From positions 1 through 64,000 of the forward strand of contig NZ_MVHH01000001.1 in assembly GCF_002086515.1 (NCBI RefSeq): DNA of 64,000 nucleotides, read 5' to 3'. Below, piece after piece: positions 24,901 through 34,152 of this stretch. Under the pieces are notes generated by a model. It had not been told where the DNA came from. It did no database searches and saw only the letters and a program-made list of their open reading frames with translations. Numbering within the stretch: position 1 is the first letter of the stretch; the number at the start of each line of letters is the position of its first letter. The translations under genes and the position numbers were made by a program. Origin of the DNA: Mycolicibacter arupensis. Lineage in GTDB: Bacteria > Actinomycetota > Actinomycetes > Mycobacteriales > Mycobacteriaceae.

Positions 24901-26232
24901 GTGAACGGTGGTTGGATTGCATCCCCTCCCGAGGTGCATTCCGCACTGTTGAGGGGCGGTCCCGGTCCCGCCGCCCTGCTGGCCGCCGCGGGCGCCTGGT
25001 CGGCTCTGAGCTTCGAATACTCGGCTGCGGCCACCGAACTGATCGCCATGCTGGGCGACGTGCGGTCAGCGGCCTGGCGAGGCCCCAGCGCGGACAGGTA
25101 CGCCACTGCGCACGCCCCCTACCTACAGTGGCTCACGCGTGCCAGCATCGACAGCGCCCGCACCGGCGCCCAGCACGAGGTCGCTGCGGCCGCCTACAGC
25201 ATGGCCGTGGCCGCCATGCCCCACCCGGCAGAGCTGGCACACAATCACGCTGTCCACGCGGTGTTGACCACCACAAATTTCTTTGGCATCAACACCATCC
25301 CGATCACACTCAACGAGGCCGACTACACCCGCATGTGGGTGCAGGCAGCCACCGTGATGGCTACCTACGAGGCGACCTCCGGTGCTGCCCTTGCGTCGCT
25401 ACCCGACTCGGACCCGGCGCCGCCGATCCTGGCCGCGGACACCGGGACCGGGGGCGACGACCACGAGCCGACGGATCCGATCGAGGAGGCGAACCGCTGG
25501 TTTTGGTTCATCTTCTGGAACCTCGTGTTCTGGTCGACGTTCCTGTTCATCGTGACGATCCCGGTTCGGATACCGATCGTGCTGCCGCTGCTGATCAACG
25601 CCATCAACGACTTCATCGCAAGGATGCAGGCGCCGACGGAGCCGGTCATCGCGGAACCGCAGCCCGAACCCGCCCCCGCACCGCACCTGATCCTGGCCCG
25701 ACCGGCCCACCAGCCGTTCGCCGCCGCCGTGGGTGTCGGGGGCGGTATCACCGGTTCCGCGGGGACCTCCGCTGGCCCGGCCAGTGCCACGACCACCGGT
25801 CCAGCCATGCCGGCGAGCGGCGCCGAAGCGTTCGCCTACCTGGTGAGCGGGGGCCACGCCGAAGGCTCCGGGCCCACTCTGACCGGACGCGACCCGTCCA
25901 GGGCGCCAGCCCCTGGCGCCTCGGCCGCCGCCGCGGCCCGCTCACCGGCAGCCCGCGCGCCGCTGCGGGCCCGGCGGCGGCGTCGAGCGCAGATGAGGGA
26001 GTACGCCGACGCCACCATGACGCTAGGTGCCGTGGACACCGGATCCTCCGACGCGACGACGACACACGCCCAGTCGGAATCCGGCGCGGGAACACTGGGA
26101 TTCACCGGAACAGCGCAGCGAAGCGATGCAGGCGCTACAGGACTTGCGCGCCTGCACGGCAACACATTCGGCCCCGGACCGGCGGCACCCCTCCTGCCCG
26201 AAACGTGGAATCACGACTCTGACAAGCGCTAG
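24901..26232 (+). CDS. PPE family protein, PPE-PPW subfamily
   Basis: About 443 residues. The N-terminal PPE domain starts VNGGWIASPPEVHSALL and contains WRGPSADRYATAHAPYLQWL and TNFFGINTIPITLNEADYTRMW. A hydrophobic segment at about residues 200-235 follows, then a Pro/Ala-rich linker. The C-terminus has GFTGT and PLLPETW, the two marks of the PPE-PPW group. GTG at 24901 places PPE at residues 9-11, as is usual; TTG 24889 and GTG 24892 are alternatives. There is no PE partner next to it. Relatives recalled in M. tuberculosis (PPE36, PPE37) are linked to heme-iron use, which fits the IdeR box. Probably exported by an ESX system to the cell surface. Confidence 0.88.
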   Translation: MNGGWIASPPEVHSALLRGGPGPAALLAAAGAWSALSFEYSAAATELIAMLGDVRSAAWRGPSADRYATAHAPYLQWLTRASIDSARTGAQHEVAAAAYSMAVAAMPHPAELAHNHAVHAVLTTTNFFGINTIPITLNEADYTRMWVQAATVMATYEATSGAALASLPDSDPAPPILAADTGTGGDDHEPTDPIEEANRWFWFIFWNLVFWSTFLFIVTIPVRIPIVLPLLINAINDFIARMQAPTEPVIAEPQPEPAPAPHLILARPAHQPFAAAVGVGGGITGSAGTSAGPASATTTGPAMPASGAEAFAYLVSGGHAEGSGPTLTGRDPSRAPAPGASAAAAARSPAARAPLRARRRRRAQMREYADATMTLGAVDTGSSDATTTHAQSESGAGTLGFTGTAQRSDAGATGLARLHGNTFGPGPAAPLLPETWNHDSDKR

Positions 26233-26237
26233 GTGTC

Positions 26238-27761
26238 CTAGCCGCTGCTCGGCCTACGCCCGAAGCGCCGCCTTCCCCGCGCCGCGAACACCCGCATGGC
26301 TCCCAGCGCGACCGCCATCCGGCGCTTGGATGAGGGGTACCACAGCAGTTCAGACTTCTGGGTGGGCAGCCGCGGGGACGTAATAGCCTGCTGCCGAGAG
26401 TATTTGAGGATTCCCGAGGCGCCGCCGGCCCGGTAACCCACTCCGGACTCCTTCCAGCCACCCATTGGCAGCCCGGGGCAGAAGACGTTGACCAACGCGT
26501 CGTTGACGTTCACTGCGCCGACTTCCAACCTGCGTGCCAGCCGCTCGCCGCGTCGCTTGTCGGCCGTCCACACCGTCGCCGACAATCCGTACGGCGAGTC
26601 GTTGGCGAGCCGGACGGCCTCGTTCTCGTCGGCGACCTTGATCACCGGCAGCGTCGGCCCAAACGTCTCCTCAGTCATGCACGTCATGGACGAGTCGACA
26701 TCGGCGATCACCGTCGGGGCGAAGTAGGTCCCCACCCCCGTGGCTGAGCCGCCGGTGACAACTCGGGCTCCGGCAGCCCTGGCCTCATCGACATGCCGCG
26801 CGACGATGTCGCGTTGCGCTTCGGTCGCCATCGCCCCGGTGTCGCCGTCGTGGCCCTGCTGAACCTCACCTACGCGTGCCGCCAACTTCGCGACGAACTG
26901 GTCGTAGACCGGAGCTTCGACGTAGACGCGCTCCACCGACACACATACTTGGCCCGAGTTGAACAATCCGCCCCAGGCAATACCGTTGGCGGCGCGATCG
27001 AGGTCGGCGTCGGCCAACACGATCGCCGGGTCCTTTCCGCCGAGCTCCAGTCCGTAGGGAATCAGGCGTTGCGCGCACGCCACGGCAACTTTGCGTCCGG
27101 TGGCAGTAGATCCGGTGAATTGCAGGAAGTCGGCGTGCTCGATCAGCGCCTGGCCGGTCTCGCCGTAGCCGGTGGTCAGGCCCAGCACGGGTGGCGCACC
27201 GATCTCAGTCCATCCACGCACGAATTCCACCGCTGACAGCGGAGTCACCTCCGACGGTTTGAGCAAGACGGCGGCGCCGGCTGCCAACGCAGGCGGCACG
27301 TCGAGGCCCGGCATCGCGAAGGGGAAGTTCCACGGCGTGATGACCCCGACCAACGGATACGGCCGATAGGCGGTGGTGAATCGCTTCACCCGATACAGCG
27401 GGCTGTGCGCCTTGGGATGACGGTCGGCAAGGAACTCTTTGGCATGGCTTGCCCAGTAAGCGATGGCGTCTGCCGTGGCGACGGCCTCGATGCTGGCATC
27501 GCCGTGCGATTTTCCGGTTTCTGAGATCAGCACCTCGGTGATGTGGTCGGCGTTGTCCAGGATCCAGTCCTGCCACGCCAAAAGCCACCGCTTACGCCCA
27601 AGGGGACCCAGGGCCTCCCATTCCGGTTGAGCCGAAACCAGCTGAGCCGCTTTGGCGGCCACCGTCGCCGGGTCATCGATCGGTACCGTGCCCGACACCG
27701 CTCCGGTCGCAGGGTTGCGCACGGTGATCGTCGAATCTGCCCTGGACTGCACTGCGGTCAT
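26238..27761 (-). CDS. Aldehyde dehydrogenase
   Basis: A 507-residue NAD(P)-dependent aldehyde dehydrogenase. Motifs are TPWNFPFAMP, FTGSTATGR, catalytic Glu in ELGGKDP (about residue 239) and catalytic Cys in NSGQVCVS (about residue 273). The end carries an additional basic tail (RRRFGRRPSSG). It resembles succinate-semialdehyde and broad-range aldehyde dehydrogenases. It is downstream of the aldolase and acetaldehyde dehydrogenase genes on the same strand, separated by a 111-bp stretch with a flavoprotein remnant. Substrate unknown. Confidence 0.87.
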   Translation of the reverse strand: MTAVQSRADSTITVRNPATGAVSGTVPIDDPATVAAKAAQLVSAQPEWEALGPLGRKRWLLAWQDWILDNADHITEVLISETGKSHGDASIEAVATADAIAYWASHAKEFLADRHPKAHSPLYRVKRFTTAYRPYPLVGVITPWNFPFAMPGLDVPPALAAGAAVLLKPSEVTPLSAVEFVRGWTEIGAPPVLGLTTGYGETGQALIEHADFLQFTGSTATGRKVAVACAQRLIPYGLELGGKDPAIVLADADLDRAANGIAWGGLFNSGQVCVSVERVYVEAPVYDQFVAKLAARVGEVQQGHDGDTGAMATEAQRDIVARHVDEARAAGARVVTGGSATGVGTYFAPTVIADVDSSMTCMTEETFGPTLPVIKVADENEAVRLANDSPYGLSATVWTADKRRGERLARRLEVGAVNVNDALVNVFCPGLPMGGWKESGVGYRAGGASGILKYSRQQAITSPRLPTQKSELLWYPSSKRRMAVALGAMRVFAARGRRRFGRRPSSG

Positions 27762-27775
27762 GATGTGCTCCCGGT

Positions 27776-27832
27776 CTAGTACCTGGGGGTGGCGGACATC
27801 CCGGCACCGATGACCGCCACCGTGGGCTTCAT
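27776..27832 (-). pseudogene. N-terminal remnant of a flavoprotein gene
   Basis: An 18-codon frame MKPTVAVIGAGMSATPRY ends in a stop. The first 13 residues are the start of an FAD Rossmann motif (VAVIGAGMSG type), typical of flavin-containing monooxygenases, and similarity is lost right after it. This suggests that most of a monooxygenase gene was deleted between the aldolase and aldehyde dehydrogenase genes. The match is very short. Confidence 0.35.
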
Positions 27833-27872
27833 AGGGTGACGGTACGCCCGCGAGTCCCGGGTTGAGCCGAAA

Positions 27873-28916
27873 TCAGTGGGCCGGAATTGCTGGGGCCGAC
27901 GGCTCCGGCTGCCGCGTTGATAGCAGGTCCAGGGCGATGTCGGCGAGCAGGTCTTCTTGGCCCCCCACCAGCCCGCGGCCACCGGCCTCTTCCAGCAGCG
28001 ATCGGGCATCGAGGCCGTAGCGGGCCGCCACCACTTCGGCGTGCCGCAGGAAGCTCGAGTACACCCCCGCGTAGCCGAGTGTCAGCGTCTCGCGATCCAC
28101 CCGAACGGGACGGTCCTGCAGGGGGCGGACCATGTCGTCGGCGGCATCCTCGAGGGCATGCAGGTCGCAGCCGTGGTCCCACCCCATGCGGCTCGCCGCG
28201 GCGACGAACACCTCCAGGGGCGCGTTGCCCGCGCCTGCCCCCATTCCGGCCAGCGACGCGTCGACACGGACCGCGCCGCTCTCGACCGCGACGACGGAGT
28301 TGGCCACGCCCAGGGACAGATTGTGGTGGGCATGGATGCCGATCTCCGTTGACGGGTCGAGCACCTGCCGCAGCGCTCCGACGCGTGCGGCGACGTCGCG
28401 CATGAGCATGGCGCCCCCGGAGTCGACGACGTAGACGCAGCGCGCACCGTAGCTCTCCATGAGCTTGGCCTGCGCTGCCAGCGCTTCCGGCGGCGCCATA
28501 TGGCTCATCATCAGGAATCCGACCGGGTCCATGCCGAGTTCTGCTGCGGCGCGCAGATGCTCGGCCGAGATATCCGCCTCGGTGCAATGGGTGGCAACCC
28601 GCACGGTGGTGGCGCCGGCACGATGGGCGTCTTTGAGGTCACGCACGGTCCCGATTCCCGGCAGCAGCAGGGTCGCGATACGTGCCCGCCTGACAGCGGT
28701 GGCGGCGGCCTCGATCCACTCCAGGTCCGTGTGCGCACCGAACCCGTAGTTGCATGTCGAGCCGCCCAGCCCGTCGCCGTGGGCGACTTCGATGGAGTCC
28801 ACCCCCGCGCGGTCCAGGGCGGTGGCGATCGCAGTGACCTGGTCGGTGGTGTACTGGTGCCTGACCGCGTGCATCCCGTCACGCAGGGTGACATCGCTGA
28901 CGTAGATCGAGGTCAT
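27873..28916 (-). CDS. 4-hydroxy-2-oxovalerate aldolase
   Basis: A 347-residue DRE-TIM metallolyase of the MhpE/BphI/HsaF family that splits 4-hydroxy-2-oxo acids into pyruvate and an aldehyde. Seen are [16 protein letters not shown] (catalytic Arg and metal Asp), [12 protein letters not shown] and the metal-binding [15 protein letters not shown]. The ATG overlaps the stop of the acetaldehyde dehydrogenase gene by 4 nt; the two enzymes normally form a channelling complex. It catalyses the end step of meta-cleavage degradation. Confidence 0.93.
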   Translation of the reverse strand: MTSIYVSDVTLRDGMHAVRHQYTTDQVTAIATALDRAGVDSIEVAHGDGLGGSTCNYGFGAHTDLEWIEAAATAVRRARIATLLLPGIGTVRDLKDAHRAGATTVRVATHCTEADISAEHLRAAAELGMDPVGFLMMSHMAPPEALAAQAKLMESYGARCVYVVDSGGAMLMRDVAARVGALRQVLDPSTEIGIHAHHNLSLGVANSVVAVESGAVRVDASLAGMGAGAGNAPLEVFVAAASRMGWDHGCDLHALEDAADDMVRPLQDRPVRVDRETLTLGYAGVYSSFLRHAEVVAARYGLDARSLLEEAGGRGLVGGQEDLLADIALDLLSTRQPEPSAPAIPAH

Positions 28917-29869
28917 CGGGCGGCTCCCGCCGCCTGGTCTGCGTGAGTGACGAGCCGCTCGGCGGTGGCTTTGGCGGCCGAGGTCATGATGTCGAGGTTT
29001 CCGGCATAGGCAGGCAGGTAGTGCGCGGCGCCGGCCACCTCGAGCAGAACCGTCACGCGGGTGCCGATGAACTTTCCGGTCTCGGGAATGAGTAGGGGGG
29101 CGTCGGTGGTGACGGTGTCGAACTGCACCCGCTGTTTGAGCCGGTAACCGGGCACGTATTCCTGCACGTCTTTCACCATGCTCAGGACGGACGTCTCGAT
29201 GACGCGGTGGTCGACATCACCGTCGACCAGGCAATGCACCGTGGTGCGCATCATGGTCGGGGGGTCGGCCGGGCTGAGGATGAGGATCGCCCGGGCGCGC
29301 TGAGCGCCACCGAGGGTCCGCAATGCCGCGCCGGTCGTCTCGGTGAACTCGTCGACGTTGGCGCGGGTCCCTGGTCCGGCGGACTTTGAGGCGATGGCGG
29401 CGACGGTCTCTGCATAGGCGACGATGCCGGCCTGACTGATGGCCGCGACGATCGGCACGCTGGCCTGTCCCCCGCACGTCACCATGTTCAGATTCGGTGC
29501 ATCCAGGTGCTCGGCGAGATTGACCACAGGTACGCAGTACGGCCCGAGCGCCGCTGGGGTGAGGTCGACCACCCGGCGGCCGGTGTCACGCAGTGTGGCC
29601 CAGTTGTGCCGATGCGCGGTGGCGGAGCTGGCGTCGAAGACCAGGCCGATGTCGTCGAACTCCGGCATCTTCAGCAGCCCGTCGACGCCTTCGGTGGTGA
29701 CCGGCACGTCGAGACGACGCGCCCGGGCGAGGCCGTCGGAATCGGGATCGATTCCGGCCAGCGCCCCCACTCTCAAGGGACCGTCGTCGCCAATGATCTT
29801 GAGCATCAGGTCGGTTCCGATGTTTCCGGATCCGATGATGGCCACCGGTGTCCGAGGTTGCGTTCCCAT
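28913..29869 (-). CDS. Acetaldehyde dehydrogenase (acetylating)
   Basis: A 318-residue MhpF/BphJ/HsaG-type enzyme that turns the aldehyde from the aldolase into acyl-CoA using NAD and CoA. Motifs are [14 protein letters not shown], catalytic Cys in [17 protein letters not shown], and [20 protein letters not shown] (shortened here to its family pattern). It is coupled to the aldolase by an ATGA overlap. A 2-hydroxypentadienoate hydratase, usually the third partner, is not present next to it. It lies 40 bp after the TetR gene on the same strand. Confidence 0.92.
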   Translation of the reverse strand: MGTQPRTPVAIIGSGNIGTDLMLKIIGDDGPLRVGALAGIDPDSDGLARARRLDVPVTTEGVDGLLKMPEFDDIGLVFDASSATAHRHNWATLRDTGRRVVDLTPAALGPYCVPVVNLAEHLDAPNLNMVTCGGQASVPIVAAISQAGIVAYAETVAAIASKSAGPGTRANVDEFTETTGAALRTLGGAQRARAILILSPADPPTMMRTTVHCLVDGDVDHRVIETSVLSMVKDVQEYVPGYRLKQRVQFDTVTTDAPLLIPETGKFIGTRVTVLLEVAGAAHYLPAYAGNLDIMTSAAKATAERLVTHADQAAGAAR

Positions 29870-29909
29870 GGCTGTCCTTCAGACGAAGTGAAACGTCACC
29901 GAGCCGTGG

Positions 29910-30554
29910 TCATCGCTGGTCGTTGTCGTCGATCATGCGAAGGGCGGTGTCGTAGAGCACCCTGCCGTGCAGGGCGAACAGGGAGATCAGGTCCACGCTG
30001 TCGCCACCGATCTCCTTGGCGATGAACAACCCGTCAGCTCCGGCTATGGCATAGGCGGCCAGCTGGTTCACTTGGGCCGCAGTCAGACCCAGGTCCATGT
30101 CGGCGATGCTGGCCGTGAGCGCGTCGGTTGCCTGCTGGCGCACCTTGACGAACATCGCCCTGGCGCGCGGTTCTACCGGTCGGCGCTCGAGGGCCAGCAT
30201 CAGACCCAGCCGCAGGAAGTCCGGGGAATCGGACAGCGCCTTGGCCGTACCGACGGCCACCTCGACGAGCCGGTCGCGGGCGATGACATCGGGCGGTAGC
30301 TGCCAGACCTGGAGCCAATTGGCGAAACTGCGTTCGATGACCGCGGCCATCAGGTCGTCTTTGTCCTTGAAGTGCCAGTAGATGGAACTGGCCGGGAGCC
30401 CGCACTTGGAACTCACCGCGCCGATGCTGGTGCCCTCATAGCCGCGTTCGGCCGCGATCTCCGTGGCGGCATCGAGGATGCGGGTACGGGACAACTCCCC
30501 GTCCGCTCGGCGCTGACGGCGCCGAGGCTGTTCGCCTGCCATGACCATTCCCAT
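29910..30554 (-). CDS. TetR-family regulator of the meta-cleavage cluster
   Basis: About 214 residues. The N-terminal helix-turn-helix region is TRILDAATEIAAERGYEGTS and VSSKCGLPASSIYWHF, followed by a helical ligand domain. Starts at 30554, 30548 and 30542 are all ATG; the last two are closer to GGGA sequences. It is divergent from the flavin hydroxylase operon and lies upstream of the aldolase branch. Two copies of a 14-bp operator-like element lie in the intergenic region, so it likely represses both directions until a ring metabolite binds. Confidence 0.83.
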   Translation of the reverse strand: MGMVMAGEQPRRRQRRADGELSRTRILDAATEIAAERGYEGTSIGAVSSKCGLPASSIYWHFKDKDDLMAAVIERSFANWLQVWQLPPDVIARDRLVEVAVGTAKALSDSPDFLRLGLMLALERRPVEPRARAMFVKVRQQATDALTASIADMDLGLTAAQVNQLAAYAIAGADGLFIAKEIGGDSVDLISLFALHGRVLYDTALRMIDDNDQR

Positions 30555-30565
30555 CCCTTGACTCC

Positions 30566-30599
30566 GTAGCGATCACTACATTACCGTATCGATCACTAC
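30566..30599. promoter_or_regulatory. Two tandem operator copies between divergent catabolic operons
   Basis: GTAGCGATCACTAC (30566-30579) and GTATCGATCACTAC (30586-30599) are near-palindromes differing in one base. They are spaced exactly 20 bp apart, about two helical turns. They lie in the short gap between the TetR gene and the flavin hydroxylase gene and are the obvious sites for that repressor. Confidence 0.7.
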
Positions 30600-30634
30600 G
30601 GAACAAGCGCTCCGGTCGACGACGACCAGCAGGG

Positions 30635-32218
30635 ATGCGAGAAACCATGGTTGATCAAGCGATGTACGACGTCGCGATAGTCGGGTACGGCCCGGTCGGG
30701 GCCACCGCCGCCAACTTCTTGGGCCAGGCCGGCCTGCGGGTCGTGGTGATCGAACGAGATCCCGACGTCTACTTCCGTGCCCGCGCGATCTCCACCGACG
30801 AAGAGGTGATGCGCATCTGGCAGCAGGTCGGCCTGGCCGAGCGACTCACCGCCGACATGCAACCCGGCGCCGGCGCTCACTTCGTCGACGCCGCCGGCGC
30901 GCCGTTCGTCACACTGCTTCCCGCTGATCGCGGAAATGGCCATCCGCCCCAGCAGTTCATCTACCAACCGGCGGTCGACCACGCGTTGCGAGCCGGGGTG
31001 GAGCGATTCTCCAACGTGACCGTGCTGCTTGAGCACGAATGCGGCCAGCTTCGCCAGTTTCCCGATCGCGTCGAGCTGTCGCTGACCGAGCTGCCTACCG
31101 GCACCCAGAGCAGAGTCCAAGCCAGGTATGTGATCGCCTGCGACGGCGGTTCCAGTCCCATCAGGGGCCAACTGGGAATCGGTTTCGGCGGCCGCACCTT
31201 CGCCGAACGCTGGATCGTCATCGACACCAAGGTGATCAAAGAGTGGCCCGGCCACGACCAACTGCGCTTCCACTGCAACCCGCAACGACCGACGGTCGAC
31301 TGCCCGACCCCGCTCGGACATCACCGCTGGGAGTTTCCCGTGCGTGACGAGGAGGACGAGAAGTCATTCCTCCGCGAGGAGGCCATCTGGGCGGTGCTGG
31401 ACGCCCAAGGCATCACCAAAGACGACGTCGAGATCCTTGGATTCGCTTGCTACAGCCATCATGTCCGCTTCGCCGACCAGTGGCGGGCGGGCCGGATCTT
31501 CCTCGCCGGCGACGCCGCGCACGCCATGCCGCCATGGATCGGTCAGGGCATGTGCGCCGGGGTCCGCGATGTCGGCAACCTCTGCTGGAAGCTGGCCGAG
31601 GTACTCAATGGCTCGCTGCCCGAGTCCGTGCTCGACAGCTATCAGGCCGAACGGCTGCCGCAGGTGAAGGAAGTCACCGGGCGCGCAGTCAAGACCGGCA
31701 AGCTGATCGTCGAGCGAAATCCCCTGCGCGCCAAGCTTCGCAACCACATCTTCCGCACACTGAGCAAGGTTCCCTACTTCACCACATGGGTGCGGGATCA
31801 CCGTTGGCTGCCCGACGCACGCTACCGCTCAGGCCTGTTGGCCAGCAACGGACATTCCGCGGTCGGCTGGTTGATTCCCCAACCCTGGGTGCTCGACGAA
31901 CACGGGACCCGGACCCGCCTCGATGACGTCCTCGGACCCGACTGGGCGGTGCTGCACACCGGCGAGGTGTCGCCGCAGTCCTGGCGCTCGGCCGGAGTTC
32001 CGGTGATCCGCATCAGCCCGGCGGGCTCCGCTCCCGCCAACGGCTCCGTGGTGGATTGCGATGGCGCCCTGCACCGTTGGCTTACGGCCAAAAGGGCATC
32101 CGCCGTCGCGGTGCGCCCGGACAAGTTCGTCTATGCCGCGGCCGCATCCGGGCGGCCGTTGCCCGAGCCCCCGGCAGGATTTCGCACCCACCCCCTACCC
32201 GCGAAGGATCACGCATGA
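30635..32218 (+). CDS. FAD-dependent aromatic hydroxylase, MhpA-like
   Basis: A 527-residue flavoprotein monooxygenase. Motifs are DVAIVGYGPVGATAANFLG, the RAISTDEE region as in MhpA, YVIACDGGSSPIRGQL, and GRIFLAGDAAHAMPPWIGQG. The family hydroxylates phenolic rings with NAD(P)H and O2, for example 3-hydroxyphenylpropionate. ATG at 30635 is used; ATG at 30647 is equally possible. Its 3' end overlaps the hydrolase gene (ATGA), and the ring-cleavage dioxygenase follows, so the operon makes a catechol, cleaves it and hydrolyses the product. The natural ring substrate is not known. Confidence 0.87.
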   Translation: MRETMVDQAMYDVAIVGYGPVGATAANFLGQAGLRVVVIERDPDVYFRARAISTDEEVMRIWQQVGLAERLTADMQPGAGAHFVDAAGAPFVTLLPADRGNGHPPQQFIYQPAVDHALRAGVERFSNVTVLLEHECGQLRQFPDRVELSLTELPTGTQSRVQARYVIACDGGSSPIRGQLGIGFGGRTFAERWIVIDTKVIKEWPGHDQLRFHCNPQRPTVDCPTPLGHHRWEFPVRDEEDEKSFLREEAIWAVLDAQGITKDDVEILGFACYSHHVRFADQWRAGRIFLAGDAAHAMPPWIGQGMCAGVRDVGNLCWKLAEVLNGSLPESVLDSYQAERLPQVKEVTGRAVKTGKLIVERNPLRAKLRNHIFRTLSKVPYFTTWVRDHRWLPDARYRSGLLASNGHSAVGWLIPQPWVLDEHGTRTRLDDVLGPDWAVLHTGEVSPQSWRSAGVPVIRISPAGSAPANGSVVDCDGALHRWLTAKRASAVAVRPDKFVYAAAASGRPLPEPPAGFRTHPLPAKDHA

Positions 32219-33111
32219 GCAGCACCATTCCCTCCGAAGGAGGCGCCTTGACTGCGGCCGCCCAGTCCAGCGTCCGGGTGGGCGAGGCGGACATCTTCGT
32301 CACCGACACCGGCGGCGACCAACCCGCGGTCGTCATGCTGCACGGTGGTGGTCCGGGCGCCACCGGGATCTCCAACTACTCCCGCAACATTGACGCACTC
32401 GCGCAACGCTTCCGGGTGATCGTCCCCGACATGCCCGGCTACGGACGCTCCACCAAACACGTCGATCACGCCGACCCCTTCGGATTCCTCGCCACCGCCC
32501 TGGTCGGCCTGCTCGACGCCCTGGATCTGCGAACAGCGCATCTGGTCGGCAATTCCTACGGCGGCGCCGCGGCACTGCGGATGGCGTTGGACCACCCCGG
32601 CCGGGTCGGCAAACTCGTCCTGATGGGACCCGGCGGAATCGGGACCACCCGCGGCCTGCCGACCGACGGCCTCAAGTGCCTGCTGTCCTACTACGGAAAA
32701 AAGGGGCCCAGCCGCGAGAAGCTCGCGCACTTCATTCGGACCTATCTGGTGTACGACGGAGCGGCCGTGCCTGATGAGTTGATCGATCTGCGCTACCAGG
32801 CCTCGCTGGATCCGGAGGTGGTGGCCGACCCGCCCCTGAGGCGGCCCTCGAGCCCACGCACGCTGTGGCGGATGGACCTCACCCGGGACCGCCGGCTCGC
32901 CCAACTGCGCACCCCGACGCTGGTCCTCTGGGGCCGCGACGACAAGGTCAACCGCCCCTCGGGCGGTCCCCTGCTGCTGAACCTCATGCCCAACGCCGAG
33001 CTGGTCATGACGTCGCGCACCGGGCACTGGATGCAATGGGAACGGGCCGAGTTGTTCAACGATCTGGTGTCGGAGTTTCTCGCGCCCACCTCGACCTGGG
33101 CGCACCGATGA
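32215..33111 (+). CDS. Meta-cleavage product C-C hydrolase, HsaD/MhpC-like
   Basis: A 298-residue alpha/beta hydrolase. The oxyanion region is LHGGGPGATGISNYSRN, the nucleophile Ser is at about 114 in GNSYGG, the acid Asp at about 242 in GRDDKVN, and the His at about 271 in GHWMQWE. These positions agree closely with HsaD. It hydrolyses the carbon-carbon bond of the ring-opened dienoate to 2-hydroxypentadienoate and an acid. ATGA overlaps join it to both neighbours, so the three proteins are translationally coupled. Confidence 0.9.
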   Translation: MSSTIPSEGGALTAAAQSSVRVGEADIFVTDTGGDQPAVVMLHGGGPGATGISNYSRNIDALAQRFRVIVPDMPGYGRSTKHVDHADPFGFLATALVGLLDALDLRTAHLVGNSYGGAAALRMALDHPGRVGKLVLMGPGGIGTTRGLPTDGLKCLLSYYGKKGPSREKLAHFIRTYLVYDGAAVPDELIDLRYQASLDPEVVADPPLRRPSSPRTLWRMDLTRDRRLAQLRTPTLVLWGRDDKVNRPSGGPLLLNLMPNAELVMTSRTGHWMQWERAELFNDLVSEFLAPTSTWAHR

Positions 33112-34118
33112 CCGGCCGAGCCGACGTGTTCGGAAAGGTCCACCTCGGCTATGTCGTGGTCGAGACCGAGAAGTTCAGCGATTGGCGACGTTTCGGGGGC
33201 GAGGCGATCGGCATGCACGTCGATGACGCGCTACCGGGCGCCCTGCGATTCCGGCTGGACGACAACGCGTGCCGATTCCTGCTCCAGCGCGGCCCGGCCG
33301 AAGACGCCACAGCGCTGGGCTGGCAGGTCGACGACCATGGCGCCTTCGAGATCATCGAGGCACGCGTGCGCGACCACGGCGTGCCGCTGAGCGAGGGCTC
33401 TGCCGAGGAGGCCGACCTGCGCGGGGTGGAACGGTTCGTTCGCTTCCCGGGACCCAATGGACTCGATCAGGAGATCTACGTCGTCGGGCAGCCGGCGGCC
33501 CAACCGCTGCGCCTCGGGGCGCAAGGCGGGTTTATCACCGGTGCGGACGGGATGGGCCACGTGGCCATCGCCACCAAGAAGCCGCATCAGATGCGCGGCT
33601 ACTACGGCACCGTCTTTGATGCCCGGTTGTCGGACTACATCGACGAGACCATCAACGGCCTGAAGTTCAAGATCCGCTTTCTGCGGGTCAACGCACGCCA
33701 TCACAGCGTGGCGATCGCCTCGGTCAATCGCCTTCCGCTCAATCCCATTCGTACCGCCATCCAGCACTGCAATGTGCAGGTCGCCCAGCTCGACGACATG
33801 ACCGCCGCCTACCAACGGGTCAAGCAGCTGGGCTTCGACATGGCACTGTCGGTGGGCCAGCACACCAACGACAAGGAACTGTCGTTCTACGCCGTCACGC
33901 CGTCGGGATTCGAGTTCGAACTCGGCTGGAACCCGATCGTCGTCGACGAGGCCACCTGGGAACCGAGCACCCATCAGGGCATCAGCATCTGGGGCCACAC
34001 GCCAGAAGGCCAGACCGTCATCGACATCCTGGAACGCTTCAAAACCGGCCTGCAGTCCACCCTGCGCCGCGAGGACACGGTGCCCGCGCTTGCCGGCGCG
34101 GGCATTGCCGACAACTGA
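33108..34118 (+). CDS. Extradiol ring-cleavage dioxygenase, HsaC/BphC-like
   Basis: A 336-residue two-domain vicinal-oxygen-chelate dioxygenase. Iron ligands can be placed at His151 (GMGHVAIAT), His220 (RTAIQHCNVQV) and Glu271 (FEFELGW), with the catalytic His near 199 in ARHHSVAIAS. Spacing between ligands matches HsaC. It opens a catechol next to the hydroxyl groups using Fe(II) and O2. The ATG overlaps the hydrolase stop. It converges with an SDR gene. Confidence 0.92.
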   Translation: MTGRADVFGKVHLGYVVVETEKFSDWRRFGGEAIGMHVDDALPGALRFRLDDNACRFLLQRGPAEDATALGWQVDDHGAFEIIEARVRDHGVPLSEGSAEEADLRGVERFVRFPGPNGLDQEIYVVGQPAAQPLRLGAQGGFITGADGMGHVAIATKKPHQMRGYYGTVFDARLSDYIDETINGLKFKIRFLRVNARHHSVAIASVNRLPLNPIRTAIQHCNVQVAQLDDMTAAYQRVKQLGFDMALSVGQHTNDKELSFYAVTPSGFEFELGWNPIVVDEATWEPSTHQGISIWGHTPEGQTVIDILERFKTGLQSTLRREDTVPALAGAGIADN

Positions 34119-34152
34119 ATCGGGTCCACGGTGCCTACGGCCAGCCCTGGGA

